From: Hedera helix
Taxonomy: Eukaryota; Streptophyta; Magnoliopsida; Apiales; Araliaceae
Length of the DNA stretch: 64,000 nucleotides
Reading direction: 5' to 3'
Assembly (NCBI GenBank): GCA_947179155.2
Contig: OX359282.1
Coordinates: forward strand, 14,665,510 to 14,729,509
Position numbers and translations under genes: made by a program. Every line of letters starts with the position of its first letter. The stretch's first letter is position 1. This document shows, piece after piece, positions 11,797 through 23,171 of the stretch. The notes under the pieces are model-generated. The model made no database searches. It saw only the letters and a list, made by a program, of their open reading frames with translations, and had not been told where the DNA came from.

Positions 11797-12590
11797 TGTA
11801 ATGACCCCGAAAATCTTCGTACTTGCTACAGACGACCTCATGCATTAATGTACAACCTTATTATAAAATCAACAACATTATATAATAAAATGCTGCTAAA
11901 AACTCAACAAATTTAAAATTTTTATAACATCTTTATTCTCTTTATTTCTTTGCCTCAGAATAGCAATCTTTACAATTACCTATTACATCTCAATATCATA
12001 TACGATACGATTTTATTCTATTACAATCTTTCCATACATATCAGTGTCTTGCAATAGTACAAGTGTCTAGTTTATCTAAACGTTATACTAACATGTACAG
12101 GTTTTCTAACCTTCCATAATGACAACAAACATATCACTACCGGTTCACAACAAAATACCACAAGGATATCGATAATAAGGTTTTATTACAAAACTTAGCT
12201 TTAACGACTTCAAGTCAAATTCGACCGTTTGTCCTTATCGAGACTTTGCGTTTCTCTGACTTCTCTGAAAATGTTTGTTTTAAATAAGAGTTAGCACGAT
12301 AGCTCAGCAAGTCTAACAGTTATCACATAACACATAGTTCACATTTAAATTATACTTCATGCTTCGCATTTTATACATACATCATGTTTCTCATGCTTTA
12401 CATTTATCTATTTACTTTATACTTACAATGTCTCAATCTTTCCAAGTTATATAATTCATATAACACATTGAAACTCATAGCATCAATTGTATATCAACTA
12501 TTCATATCATATGACTATACAAAGGCATATTAAAAATCAATTCGCATATACAACAAGTGCACACATAACAATTTATACACATAGCAACAA
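11797..12590 (-). mobile_element. Element B, right LTR fragment (5' LTR)
   Basis: It begins 'tgtaatgaccccg', the LTR end next to the primer site, and matches the left LTR for about 165 bp. It then carries the family hairpin region near 12,291-12,306 (TTAGC-ACGATA-GCTCA, one stem mismatch). It is cut at 12,590, where sequence switches abruptly to element C's internal repeat. Confidence 0.7.
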
Positions 12591-12825
12591 GTATGAAATA
12601 AGTAGATTAAGTAAGGGTAAATACGATTAAAGAAAGAAAACTTTTACAGTATAAATGAGGTGTAATAGAAAGTATGAAATAAGTAGATTAAGTAAGGGTA
12701 AATACGATTAAAGAAAGAAAACTTTTAGAGTATAAATGAGGTGTAATAGAAAGTATGAAATAAGTAGATTAAGTAAGGGTAAATACAATTAAAGAAAGAA
12801 AACTTTTAGAGAATGAGAAGTTATT
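12591..12825. repeat. 81-bp tandem repeat, about three copies, element C
   Basis: Units start at 12,591, 12,672 and 12,753 with 'gtatgaaataagtagattaa'. Element E has a single copy of the same sequence (about 28,310-28,395, reverse strand), so the triplication is specific to this copy. Confidence 0.9.
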
Positions 12826-13057
12826 ATAAGTGCATCAAGAAATATTACAAAGAAATTGTAAATTGAGTTAAAAGTTGAATATTCTGACAGTTATGACTCC
12901 ATGTGAGTTAAGGATATTAAAGAGGTAAAATATGATTACTATGGATTTAGTTATTATGCATCAAGATAAAGGTATAGCAAGGTGCTATAAATAATACACG
13001 TATGATTATTACGGTAACTATGATTCTGAGAACGGAATCCTGTTAAGGGGGAAAGAA
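12591..13057 (+). mobile_element. Element C, 3' internal fragment with purine tract
   Basis: This is the reverse-complement equivalent of 28,082-28,420 in element E: the '...aagataaaggtatagcaaggtgctata' and 'gattctgagaacggaatcctgttaagg' phrases match in order. It ends in the purine tract AAGGGGGAAAGAA directly before the LTR. The left edge at 12,591 is a truncation, since only the last ~470 bp of the internal region remain. Confidence 0.8.
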
Positions 13058-14204
13058 TGTGAGGACCCGAATTTCGGGATTATTTTAATATTATTAAATA
13101 AGAATTATCAGGGTTGTTTAAATTATTTATGATTGATATATTTTATGTGAATTAATGTATGTGATGAGACTTAATTGGTAAATTAAATCTGTGCAGAGAT
13201 CATGATAAATTATGTGGAATTAAAATAATTGAAAAGTAAATAAATTGTTTAAAAAATAATTTATTAAGAATAAAAGAAATTTCATGTAATGGTACAATAA
13301 AATTGTACAATTAAAGGATTATAGAGGTGCAAAAATTATTATTTAAATGTATATGTTTAATTGATAATTATAGATTTTATTAATTTTGGAAATTAAGGGA
13401 TTAATAATTAAATTAATCCAAAGTTAAATAAAAAGTGAATGAGAAAGTTAGTAAAATTAAAAATATTGATTATATAATTAATCAACAATTATGATGAAGG
13501 TTTATAAATTATTTAAGAGGAAGAAGTAATTTTATAAATTATACAAGAATGATTATATAATTTATATAAGAAGATTATAATTAATCAATAATTATGGAGG
13601 AATGTTAGAAATTATTAAATAGGAGAATGTAATTATATAAATTGTATAATAATAAATTATATAATTTATATAAGAAAGTTAATGTAAATAGTATTAGAAA
13701 TGAAAAATGAATGAAGAGAATGAATGTTTTAAATTGTTAAAAATTATGTTTTTGAATAATGGAATTTTTATAATTTTTATGGAGAATAATATTTTAGAAA
13801 CGTGAACAGGTTAGTGTAACATGTTGTCTAAGTAACGAAGTGAAAAAGCATGAAAAATAATTTTTATACGTTATATGAATTATTTTATGAATTTTGGAGG
13901 TATAAATTACCTCATATAATTACATACATGTCATTATGCGTCTACAAAATTTATCATGTAAAGTGCCTAAAAAAGGTATAATAATTAAATTATTTGGTTA
14001 TTTGTGTATTTTTAGTGATAAATTAATGTTGTGGAAAAAAATTATAAATAATTAGAATAATTATTCTAAACAATTTATAAATGTGTATCTATGAATTTTA
14101 TGATTTTGGGTGTAATTATGTTGTGAAAATTTGAGCAAAAATGGAGACTTTTTAGGAAAGGTGGCTACTGTTACGCTGAAGAAGAAGAAAAAAAAAATGG
14201 TCAC

Positions 14205-14522
14205 CCGTGCATGGCGCGGCGGCCAATTTTTTTCGAACGCGCGCATATAAACGGTGTCGTTTTTGGTAAGAATTTGGGGCCGCGCCGTGCGCGGCGGAAA
14301 TTTTTGGAAACAAGGGTCGAACGACGCCGTTTGGCGTCGGCAGTGGGGGGGCCCACGCGCTATGCGCGGCCGACGGCACGCTGTGAAATTACGAACATAC
14401 CCTTAGCCTTTTCAAAAAATACCGAGCGTGTCCTTGGCTTGGCAAAATTACAACTATGCCCCTGCGCTTTTCTAGAAATCCCGAATGTGTCCCTAGAGCG
14501 CGAAAATTACTAAAATGCCCCC
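14205..14522 (+). other. GC-palindrome and 'AAAATGCCCC' phrase module, element C
   Basis: A GC-rich island in AT-rich DNA. It holds GC arms around 14,205-14,224, 14,279-14,297 and 14,356-14,370 of the CGCGC-NATG-CGCGG type, and CGACGCC-GTTT-GGCGTCG at 14,322-14,339. Phrases alternating 'aaattacnannatgcccct' with 'gannntgtccctng' follow to 14,522. Frames through it (for example 14,211-14,513) reflect GC content, not a gene. Confidence 0.7.
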
Positions 14523-15278
14523 AGAACTTGGTTTGAATAAAATAAATGTTTAAAAATTGTTTAAAAATTATAGAAAATTATAGAAAAAATACTAAAAATA
14601 TAGAAATGATATTTGGGCATTAAATTTAATATTTTTGTAAAAATATTAAATATTGGGGATTAATATTTAAATATTTTAAATATTAATCTAATAAGTTTAA
14701 AATTTAAAAAATGGTTAAATGAAAATCTGGACAACCAAATATGCTAAATTTTATCCGATGAGTCGGGTTGTCCGTATTGAATGTGTTTGCTATTAAGTTA
14801 AATTAATATATTAAGGAATGAGGTTAATATATTTAACCATATTGTTTAATAATTGACCCGGTACCTTAAAATAAATCGCCAAGTAGGGTTAATTACATTA
14901 TAGATGATATTAATTAATTAAATTAATACCATGAGGAAATAAATAATTATTATTTGATTATTTTATGATCATAGGTTATACGAGGAGCATTATAAAAAGA
15001 GTATTTATTATTTAATTCCACAATCCAGGCAAGTTCTTCAGTACTTTTATGTTAAATGTTTGCTTATTATGATATGTAGTTCTTGTTTCAAATGCATATA
15101 AATTATGTGTTACGTGATCTGTGGATAATATGACAACGATGTGTACTTTGTGTTATAGTATGAATGTGTGTGAGATATAATGCTTAAGTAGAAGCACAAC
15201 ACGTAATGTATGACACCCACAAAGTATGCTATGCTATGTGCTATATGAAGCATAAAAGGTGTAAACTGTTGAACTTGC

Positions 15279-15294
15279 TGAGCCGTTGTGCTCA
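15279..15294 (+). other. LTR hairpin TGAGC-N6-GCTCA, element C
   Basis: TGAGC-CGTTGT-GCTCA, followed by 'ttccttgcataaaataaacttttgcag', an acceptor-like site ending near 15,321. Confidence 0.6.
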
Positions 15295-15908
15295 TTCCTT
15301 GCATAAAATAAACTTTTGCAGGTAAAGAAACAAAGTTCTGGAATAACGGATTATGTTAAAGGGATTAATCTGGAAGGTTGTAAATGTAATTGCTATATTT
15401 TTAATATCATAATTCAATGTGGTTAAATTTGATAAGTTTACGTTGATGGATTGTATGTACATATAAATGGGATCCAGACAGGGCAAGTAAAGTTATCTTA
15501 TGAACTATAATTGTTCAAAGTAGTTGTTACGATAGAGATTATTATATGTTTAATTATGAATTATGGAATAAAGAATAATTGTGTAGATATAATCATTATT
15601 AAATTTTGAATATTGAGCTTAATGATACTTGTAACAGAAAAAAAAAGTGAAGGTTGCGATCCAGGGACTAGGATCGAGATATAAGGATTTTAAACATTCA
15701 AATATTTTAATACAATGATTGAGAAAAGAAGAGAGAGAAAAATTTATACCGAAAAACTTGATAATGAATGACTGTAAAGTCAATTAAAGGGTTAAATAAG
15801 GTGATTGAAGATTTATTAACGGACCAAAATTTAGATGATAAGGAAATAATGTTTAATAAATATAAGAATTAAGGTAATCAGGTTGGTCGCAATTTCGGGG
15901 TCGTTACA

Positions 15909-17045
15909 GTTGGTATCAGAGCCGAGGTTTTTGTGGTCGTTACATATAATATCAAAGCTAGAGGTTATAAACCTTAGGTAAATGATACCTTAGGCTATAA
16001 CCTTAGTGAGAAAGAGTATAGTTAGTTGCGTGTTCTGAAAACTTAAGTGTATAGTAAGCTCATGACTCATGATTGTATGGTGGAGCCCCTCAGCGAATGG
16101 GCGACTATGGCCTGACTAGGACAAGCTCCTCAAGCCATATGATTATAGTAAGTTCTTGAGCCCAAATACGTGATAAGTTTGATGAACATGGAGGGATTAG
16201 AATAGAGAGATATAAGTTGAGAAAGATAGTTCTCAGATATTGGCTAAGGTTAAGAAAATATGAAAGATATAAGATTATAAGAAAGAGATAGAGATGTTAA
16301 GAAAGATGTGAATGAAGGTAACAAATTGAGAAAATCCAAAATTCAATTAAGAATATATCTGAAAGAATATTTGAAATGATTCAAAGATGAATCTCAAAGA
16401 AAATCAGGGGACACCTGATTCAAGCAATAAAGATGACAAGGCAATCTAAAAAGTACAGAAGAAGATCATAATAATATGATCAGGAACAGTAAGAGGATCG
16501 TACTACGATACGATCACAAAATAAGGAAAGCAAGTAAGGAATAGATTGTAAAGCAAGATCATGATGTGATCCAATGAGACTGTACAATAACAGAGAGATC
16601 TGTTAGTGATTCAAAAAGGGTATAGCTTGATGCTATAAAGAGATATGGTACTATGAAATAGTACAAGAAGAACTCAGAGAATGATAAGACATGAATGACA
16701 TAAATGTTATGATAAAGGGGCAGGAAGCTTGGGTACGAAATTTCAATTGAGAACTCACGTGGTGACTAAGTTGCACAATCCTTTGTATGGGCAGGGGACT
16801 TGTGTTTCCTTAGTTACTATCTGATAATCATTGAAATGTTAGAGTCGCTCTAGCAGTTTTTGATAAATAAATAATATTAAGTTTAGACACGAGTTCTTAA
16901 AACTCATGCATATGGTAAGTCCATGACTCATAATCATATGGTATGTTTTGAGCCCCTCAGCATATGGATAGTCTTTGATTTGTTCTCAGACTACATATTG
17001 CTAAGACAAGCTTCTAAACTCATATTCTTGTGGAAAGTTCCTTGC
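15909..17045 (+). mobile_element. Element C, 5' internal fragment with primer site
   Basis: It starts with TGGTATCAGAGC at 15,911-15,922 directly after the LTR and matches the reverse complement of about 29,880-30,985 in element E block by block: SL1, 'gactatggcctgactaggacaagctcc', and 'ttgtatgggcaggggact' near 16,785. It also has a second 'ggtaagtccatgactcataatc' block at 16,910. Homology stops near 17,045, where copia DNA begins. No coding sequence is visible. Confidence 0.8.
15963..16002 (+). other. SL1 stem-loop next to primer site, element C
   Basis: GGTTATA pairs with TATAACC. The inner CCTTAGGTA and TACCTTAGG extend the stem with one mismatch around an AATGA loop. It lies 40 bases after the primer site. 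Confidence 0.6.
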
Positions 17046-17899
17046 TTTTTTAAGTATTCCCTTCTCGATCTAATCGAAGAACTTTAATACTTTTGGCATT
17101 TAGTTTCTATACTTCATTTTGAATTCTTTGAACGTTTCAAACGATTTGGATTTATATTTCATTAAATACATATATCAAAATCTAGAATCATTAGTGAAAG
17201 TAATGAATGAATACCCTCCTCCATCCATTTGTTGTCATAGCTCTCACACACGACTGTGTGTACCATCTCTAACAACTCTGCAACTCGCTCTCCATGTCCA
17301 CTAAATGGAGATTTAGTCATATTGTCCATGATACAAGATTCCCAAGTTGTATTTGATTAATAATCAAAAGCTCTAAAAGCCTATCTTTATACAACTTGTT
17401 TTAGTCTTGTTTCATTAGCATGACCGAGTTAACAGTATTGCATGAAGGTATGATTCATTTCATCTATTTGCTTTTAGTTTGTTCAAATTGGAATATTTTT
17501 CATATAAGTCAAGTATACAAAATCTATTAAGTAATTAACCAGTTCTAAATAAAACATTATCATTATAAACAGAACAACGATTGTTCATTATTATAATGTC
17601 AAAAAAAACATCCCTTGTCATCACATGGAACTGAAATAATGTTTCTAAGAACTGGAACCTAGTAACAACTTACTAACTTAATAGGCTTGCCCGTAGGCAG
17701 TGCTAAATTATAAGTTCACATGGCTAATGCAGCAACCTTTACTTCATTCCCCAGCACATGATTACTTATCATTTATTTAGCTTTCTACTTCTGCTTAGTC
17801 TCTGCAACGACTTGCATATGTGAGACCACCATTCGGTATCTAATACCTAAGTAAAACTTGACTTATAGAAAGTTCTATTTGATTATGAACAAATCTATA
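17046..17899 (-). mobile_element. Copia element D, decayed coding region downstream of gag zinc knuckle
   Basis: The minus strand continues away from the gag knuckle with many stops. Fragments such as the minus-strand 'aaagttcttcgattagatcgagaaggga' look like copia sequence, but I cannot place a protease or integrase domain confidently. The left edge at 17,045/17,046 joins element C directly. Confidence 0.5.
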
Positions 17900-18700
17900 T
17901 CTGTAGTTGAAGCTTCACTAAACTTCTTCTACTTAACTACTACAACTCTCTTGTAGTTGTTCTTCCAATGTCCCAACTTATCGCAATGAAAACAAACTCC
18001 TTTGCCCTCGGGATCACTTTCATTTATGTCCTTTGTTTAGCCTTTCTTTTGCCTTCTACTTTTTCTAACTCCTCAGAAATACCTTTGGTCATCTTCCTCC
18101 GCTTAGAAGATTCATCTACAAGTAAAACTTTGTTTTTCTAGGAAGGAAAGTGACTCTCAACAGTCTTCAACATAGTAAGCAAATCAGTTAAACTGACTTC
18201 TAGCTTATTAATGTTTGAAGTTCACAACATATTGTGAATTAGAGTCAGTGAGTGACTGCAAGATCAAATCTTGACTCAACTCTCCATCATTGACAAAACA
18301 TGTTTGTCCTAATTGATCAATCCAATTGATCATCTTTAGGACATACATCTTTTACTGTAGTGCCATTGATTATTATAGATCGGAAGAGCTCCTTAGATAT
18401 CTTATATCTAGTTGACCTATTTTGCTCACCATACAACTATTGAATGTGCAGCAATATAGTAGGTGCATCCATTTTCTCGTGTTGACGCTGTAACTCGATA
18501 CTTATTGATGCGAGCATGATGCATTGAGCCACCTTTGCATCATCTTGCCATTTAAAATAGCAATCTCTTCCTCAGAGGCTTAGTCTACAACGTTTGTAGG
18601 AATAGGCAAATTAAGGACATTTGTTAGTTTTTCAGCATTGAGAACTTTTCTCAAATTTGTTTAATCAATCCGAACAATTTGGTTCGATTAATTGTTAGCA
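17900..18700 (-). pseudogene. gag: Ty1/copia gag pseudogene
   Basis: Read on the minus strand, frames interrupted by stops resemble the copia gag (UBN2-type) region: a 'DDAKVAQCIMLASISIELQ' stretch near 18,470-18,550, then 'LYGEQNRS' near 18,410-18,430. A zinc knuckle, CFHCDKLGHWKNNY, lies at about 17,950-17,995. The canonical knuckle is CX2CX4HX4C; here the last Cys is Tyr. Gag forms the particle and the knuckle binds element RNA. Several stops and frame changes show it is dead. It lies downstream of the leader, primer site and 5' LTR of element D, in the order expected for the minus strand. I do not assign a copia lineage. Confidence 0.75.
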
Positions 18701-18930
18701 TCCAATATGCTATGCAGTGTTAGTGAATTAAACATAACAATATTCTTTAAGTGAATTAATAACAATATTAACATGCATTCATTTTATTAATTACCAAAAT
18801 AAATTAGGTCTTTATTTAAAATGGTGTCTCCCACTATTTTCTACAAATTATATTACCCTCTTTATATAGTTCGGCAAATTTAGTTAAAAATTTGCTAGTG
18901 AGAAAAATATCCTATCGACATAAGTACAGC

Positions 18931-19226
18931 CTTGTGTGTGCACAACAAACTATAGTTTATTCAATAGGTAGACAACTCCTTGTCAATTACATCAACATGT
19001 AACTCCTTTGTATTTTGCCTCTTAGATTATTATGATCATGTGTGTGCACATCCAAATCAAAATTATCTAAGTTAAGTCAAACTTAGCACTTCCATATAAG
19101 TGAAGAGAAAAATACTGCCCTTGTGTGTGCACAACAAAACAGTAATGTTCAATTCCTTTATAAGCATCAAATGTGGTAAAACAACATCTTAAATAATTGA
19201 TATAAGCCTTGTGTGTGCACAACAAA
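18931..19226. repeat. Dispersed GTGTGCACAC palindrome repeats in copia leader
   Basis: The phrase 'cttgtgtgtgcacaacaaa' occurs near 18,931, 19,120 and 19,208, with a variant ('catgtgtgtgcacatcc') near 19,038. The core GTGTGCACAC is a perfect 10-bp palindrome. Spacing is about 80-105 bp. Confidence 0.8.
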
Positions 19227-20264
19227 CGTATATTGACTATTTGATACTCTATCGTTTTATCATGCTAGAAGGCGACGTTCGATATTTTGAATAAATATCT
19301 TTGAACGTTACAACTTAATATTATGAGTAGTAGAATAAATAAATTAGAACCATTCTAATTTTATTTAATTGAATTAAACTCCTTTAATTCATGAATTAAA
19401 CATTTTAATTCATTTTACAAATAATATTTACTCTACATCATGAGGGGTTTAGTAATATTAATTGTCTCATCTTGTTTAGCGCGCATGCACATATATATAT
19501 ATATAAAATACGTGTCATATTAATTAACATGCAAAGCATGTTTGATAATATATAATATATATAAATAAGCATGCACATATAGAATACTATATTCTACTTG
19601 GATTGATTATGGATTTTTATTCTAGTTTGGTTTATTCGAGCCACCAAATAAACCAATTGGTCAAACCTAGGGTGCAAGAATAAATTAAATTAAATGTAAC
19701 TATTACATTTAAATTCGAGCTCCATTACAAACGGGTCTTCATGTGCTCCTTGTTTCTTTGCTCCAATTCTTCAAAATAATTCTAACTAATCCTATTACAA
19801 AATATTTACAATAAATAGAAACCTTGATCAACAGTCAAGGGGAAGTACATAGGAGGGAGATAGAATTATACATAAGAAAAATTAGAAAGACGAGGTACGC
19901 AGACCCCATTTATTAAAACCCATTCATTCATGCATTTAATTAAAATTAAATCCAATCACATTGGTCAATAGTCCATAATCAATCTCATTTATTATCATAT
20001 ATATCAATATATATATTAATAAATAATATTCATCTCATGAATTAAATAAATCATTTCATACATGTATTGGTATCATTTAATGGGCAATTTAAAGTTGTAT
20101 GAAATCCAATTTCATATTTAAAATAAACTATTTATTTTAATTATAAAATCATGTAAAAATAAACTATTTATTTTTATTATATTTTTGTAATTTTTGGATT
20201 TTTAAAATCACCCAAAATAAACCTTTTATTTTTTTAATTTTAAAAATCTGCTCAAAATACAAAA

Positions 20265-20565
20265 ATGCCATTGAAAAATCTGAAAAAACAATATTTACGA
20301 AACTGCCATCGGAACCAAGTAATTACGAAAATGCCACCGCGCGTTTTATTTACGAAAATGCCACCGCGCGTTTTATTTACGAAAATGCCACCGCTCAATT
20401 TAATTACAGAATTGCCACCGCGCAGTTTAATTACAGAATTGCCACCGCGCCGGGAATTTACGAAAATGCCATTGCTTCAGGAATTTACCAAAATGCCACC
20501 GCACCAGCTAATTACGAAATTGCCATTACGCACGAAAATTACCAAATTGCCATTCCCGATTACTG
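20265..20565 (+). repeat. 27-bp tandem array 'ACGAAAATGCCACCGCG', about ten units
   Basis: Units such as 'acgaaaatgccaccgcgcg' recur roughly every 27 bp, exactly nine codons. The plus frame therefore stays open for 135 codons with repeats like TKMPPRVLF. It lies on the strand opposite element D, has no recognisable domain, and shares the 'AAAATGCC' phrase with LTR arrays elsewhere here. I read it as a tandem repeat, not a gene. Confidence 0.8.
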
Positions 20566-20725
20566 TAGCAGTCGCGATTTTTTTTTTTTCTTGTTCAAAA
20601 ACACAATTTTTGGAATTGATTTTCAAGACCCATGATTCTATACAACAAATTATGCCCAATAAATTGTTCTAAACACATACCCATACATATATGAAATCAA
20701 AACAATTAATAATTCGCATAAGTTT

Positions 20726-20739
20726 GGCTTTTGATGCCA
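20726..20739 (-). other. Primer-binding site, copia element D (decayed)
   Basis: Minus-strand TGGCATCAAAAGCC resembles TGGTATCAGAGCC with two substitutions. It starts two bases after the LTR end and fixes D on the minus strand. Confidence 0.7.
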
Positions 20740-21188
20740 CTGTTGGTTTGCAAAAATTATGGCATACATATAATCAAATTATATAAGCACAACGGAAGCA
20801 AGAAAATCAGATTTTAAAATTTTTGTACAAATCAATAACCCGGATCTTTCTTATGCGACTATTATTAATTGAGAAAGGATAAAAGAATTTATACCTTTGT
20901 AGAACCAAGCTTCCACGGGTACAAGTTCATCTCCCTTTAATCCTTCACGTTCTTCTTTAAATTCACCGATTAGATTCCACGGATCAATGTTAGCTCCCCA
21001 AGTGTTGAGCCTCTAAAGGTGATCCACCAAGAGATCTATGAATTAAAGAAGTGGATCTTGGTTTCTCCAAACCATGGGTAGCTAGCCCTAATTCTCTCTC
21101 TCTCTAACTCTTAGATCTAGAGAATTATGGAGTACTCTCCCTCTCTTATGAAAGAGTGTGTAACCTTGATCTATGATAAGACTCCTCT

Positions 21189-21196
21189 TATTTATA
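21189..21196 (-). promoter_or_regulatory. TATA box, copia LTR (element D)
   Basis: Minus-strand CTATAAATAAGAGGAGT. The same sequence sits at the same place in the other two copia LTRs (46,257 and 62,873), so it is a conserved promoter core. Confidence 0.7.
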
Positions 21197-21481
21197 GATC
21201 TAGTCAACCCTCCTAAACTATTTAGGATTAGGGTTTTAATTTAATTCTCAATTTAATTAGGAACTAAATTAATTAATTACAATTCCTAAACCATTTAGGA
21301 ACTTAATTATTTAATAATGAGAGTACTTCTAATTAATTAATTACTAAACCATTTAGTAACTTAATTAATTATTATTATAATTATAATTCCAAAACTATTT
21401 AGGAACTTAATTATTTAATAATAATATTACTACTTATTAATTAATTCCTAAACCATTTAGGAACTAAATAATAATACTAGC

Positions 21482-21520
21482 AGTAATAATAATAATAGTA
21501 ATAATAATAATAATAATAAG
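21482..21520. repeat. (AAT)n microsatellite in copia LTR
   Basis: A run of 'taataataa' with two interruptions; shorter versions lie at the same place in the other copies. Confidence 0.85.
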
Positions 21521-23155
21521 ACTCCTCTTATTAATTTATAATTAGTGTTTCTAAAATACTAAATTATAAATATTAAGCTATTTAATTTATTCTATCACCA
21601 TAGTATAAATTAAATATACTTAATTTATTATTACGATTATGCCATCCACTTCTAAAATAAATATTACTTTTTTTGCGGTGTGACCCTTTAGGTTCTCCAT
21701 ATTAAACCGGTTGTATAATAAATAAATTAGAACAATTCTAATTCATTTATTACGAATTAACTCTTTAATTCAGAATAAATAATTATTCCACAATAAGGGT
21801 AAGCCCCCTTAGCGATTAGTCGACTTTTCAGATAATATAGATTTCAACATTTAATCGTAAAAGAACCTTTCAGCAAATAGTTACCGTACAATTCAATCCT
21901 TCTACCAAACAATGTCCCAATCAAATATAAGACACGGAATTTCTGTCAAGTCTTATTTATTTGATTATATGCATTTCAATTCACAAATACACAACTCTAG
22001 TTAATGTAAATTAGAAACTCCTTTCTAATTCCATTCAACCCTGGCCAGGGATTTCTGAGTTGTCACTTATTGAATCGCATAGGACATTCTCTCCCTTTAC
22101 TGGAAGTGGTAGATCCTTTGTTGACCATTCATCTATCTCCATGTGTACCTTATTATACCCAAGCATATCCTTTGATATACCAATAGGTCTTAAGGAATAT
22201 GTCAAAGTATAACTTAGTACACACAAGATACTAAGATGATCTCAAGTCTAAGGATCACTTGTACGACTATCACATAAAGAACTCCTATTGACAGACGAGT
22301 AAAACTCCATTAGGTGTTCCTTGAGCGAGTCACGTTCAGTGAACTTATTCTCTAATAAGCACCTAAATACTTGCTTTAGTGTTTCTACACAAATGATTAT
22401 GAGATCAATCATCCTCTTCATAAGAGCAAGCATAGTATGTACCAATCTATCCAGATCTACTAATCCCCTTTTTAGTGATCTAACGATTAGGAACAATTTT
22501 AGTTTTGAGCTATCTTGAATTTAGATCTCATTAGCATGATCCTCATCATGGTTCTAAAAGCATTGCTCAAAAACTATGGGTTTATCCATTTGATTAATTC
22601 AAGTAATTAATCATGAATAAAGAAATGCCTTGATACTTTTATTAATAAATGAACAAGATTCCAAAGTATATGCTTATCACATCAAACGTGATTGGCTTGA
22701 GGGCATATTACTTTCAATAGTGATATCTGTTCATATTAATAATCCTACTTATCCGACATTCAGAATAGTAATAACGAGTTATACCTGGGTCTGAGGAACC
22801 TTAACGATGGATTTGACCAGTCAACATCGCTTAGTCCAGTCTTGGATGTACAGTACTCACAAGTTATTTACCAATCATCATCCAGATAAATAGATCATTA
22901 TTAATACTATGTTAAGTTTTAACAATTCTAAGTTTAATCAAAGTAAAGACATAACAAGAGAATGTGATAAAATTTGATAATATTTATATAATATTCGTTA
23001 CATGTGTTGAACTTGTTCTTATTACAAAATGTCATTATGACTACAGTTAAGAACAGTTAAGGAAAGCAGTAAACTAGTCTACGCATTTCTTCTTTCTCCT
23101 CTTCTTTGAGCCGGAGCTCTCTGGTTTGTCTGCAATTTAGGTTTATATGCAAGGG

Positions 23156-23171
23156 TGAGCTAAGATGCTCA
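23156..23171 (-). other. LTR hairpin TGAGC-N6-GCTCA, element J
   Basis: TGAGC-TAAGAT-GCTCA. On the minus strand it is followed by 'cccttgcatataaacctaaattgcag'. Confidence 0.6.

Larger units (their letters stand above)
13058..15908 (+). mobile_element. Element C LTR, 2,851 bp
   Basis: It runs TGTGAGGACCCGAAT...TTCGGGGTCGTTACA and is homologous along its length to the E LTRs (reverse strand) and solo LTR F. It carries the GC-palindrome and phrase module (14,205-14,522) and the TGAGC-N6-GCTCA hairpin (15,279-15,294). Between about 14,000 and 14,040 it lacks the ~400-bp promoter and leader block present in F (38,520-38,935). Unusually, it has a purine tract on its left and a primer site on its right, so internal sequence flanks both sides. 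Confidence 0.85.
18701..20725 (-). mobile_element. Copia element D leader, long and noncoding
   Basis: About 2 kb lie between the primer site (20,726) and gag. It contains two repeat systems listed separately (18,931-19,226 and 20,265-20,565) and otherwise AT-rich sequence with no gene visible. Long leaders occur in several plant copia groups. Confidence 0.55.
20741..22716 (-). mobile_element. Copia element D, 5' LTR, 1,976 bp
   Basis: On the minus strand it runs TGAAAGTAATATGCCCTCAAG...CAAACCAACA. It is homologous to the solo LTR at 45,846-49,749 and to the partial LTR at 62,472-64,000. It contains a TATA box, an AAT microsatellite, and an 82-codon minus frame at 22,248-22,496 that is also open in the second copy. 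The flanking gag and primer site make this the 5' LTR; the 3' LTR is missing. Confidence 0.85.

Noticed and set aside
12591..12825. Possible CRISPR-like array
   Set aside because: The 81-bp units are contiguous without spacers, and the context is a plant retrotransposon.
14211..14513. 100-codon plus frame and overlapping minus frames in LTR C
   Set aside because: They run through the GC-palindrome module, where stops are scarce because of base composition. No domain is seen, and the corresponding regions of E and F do not keep one frame.
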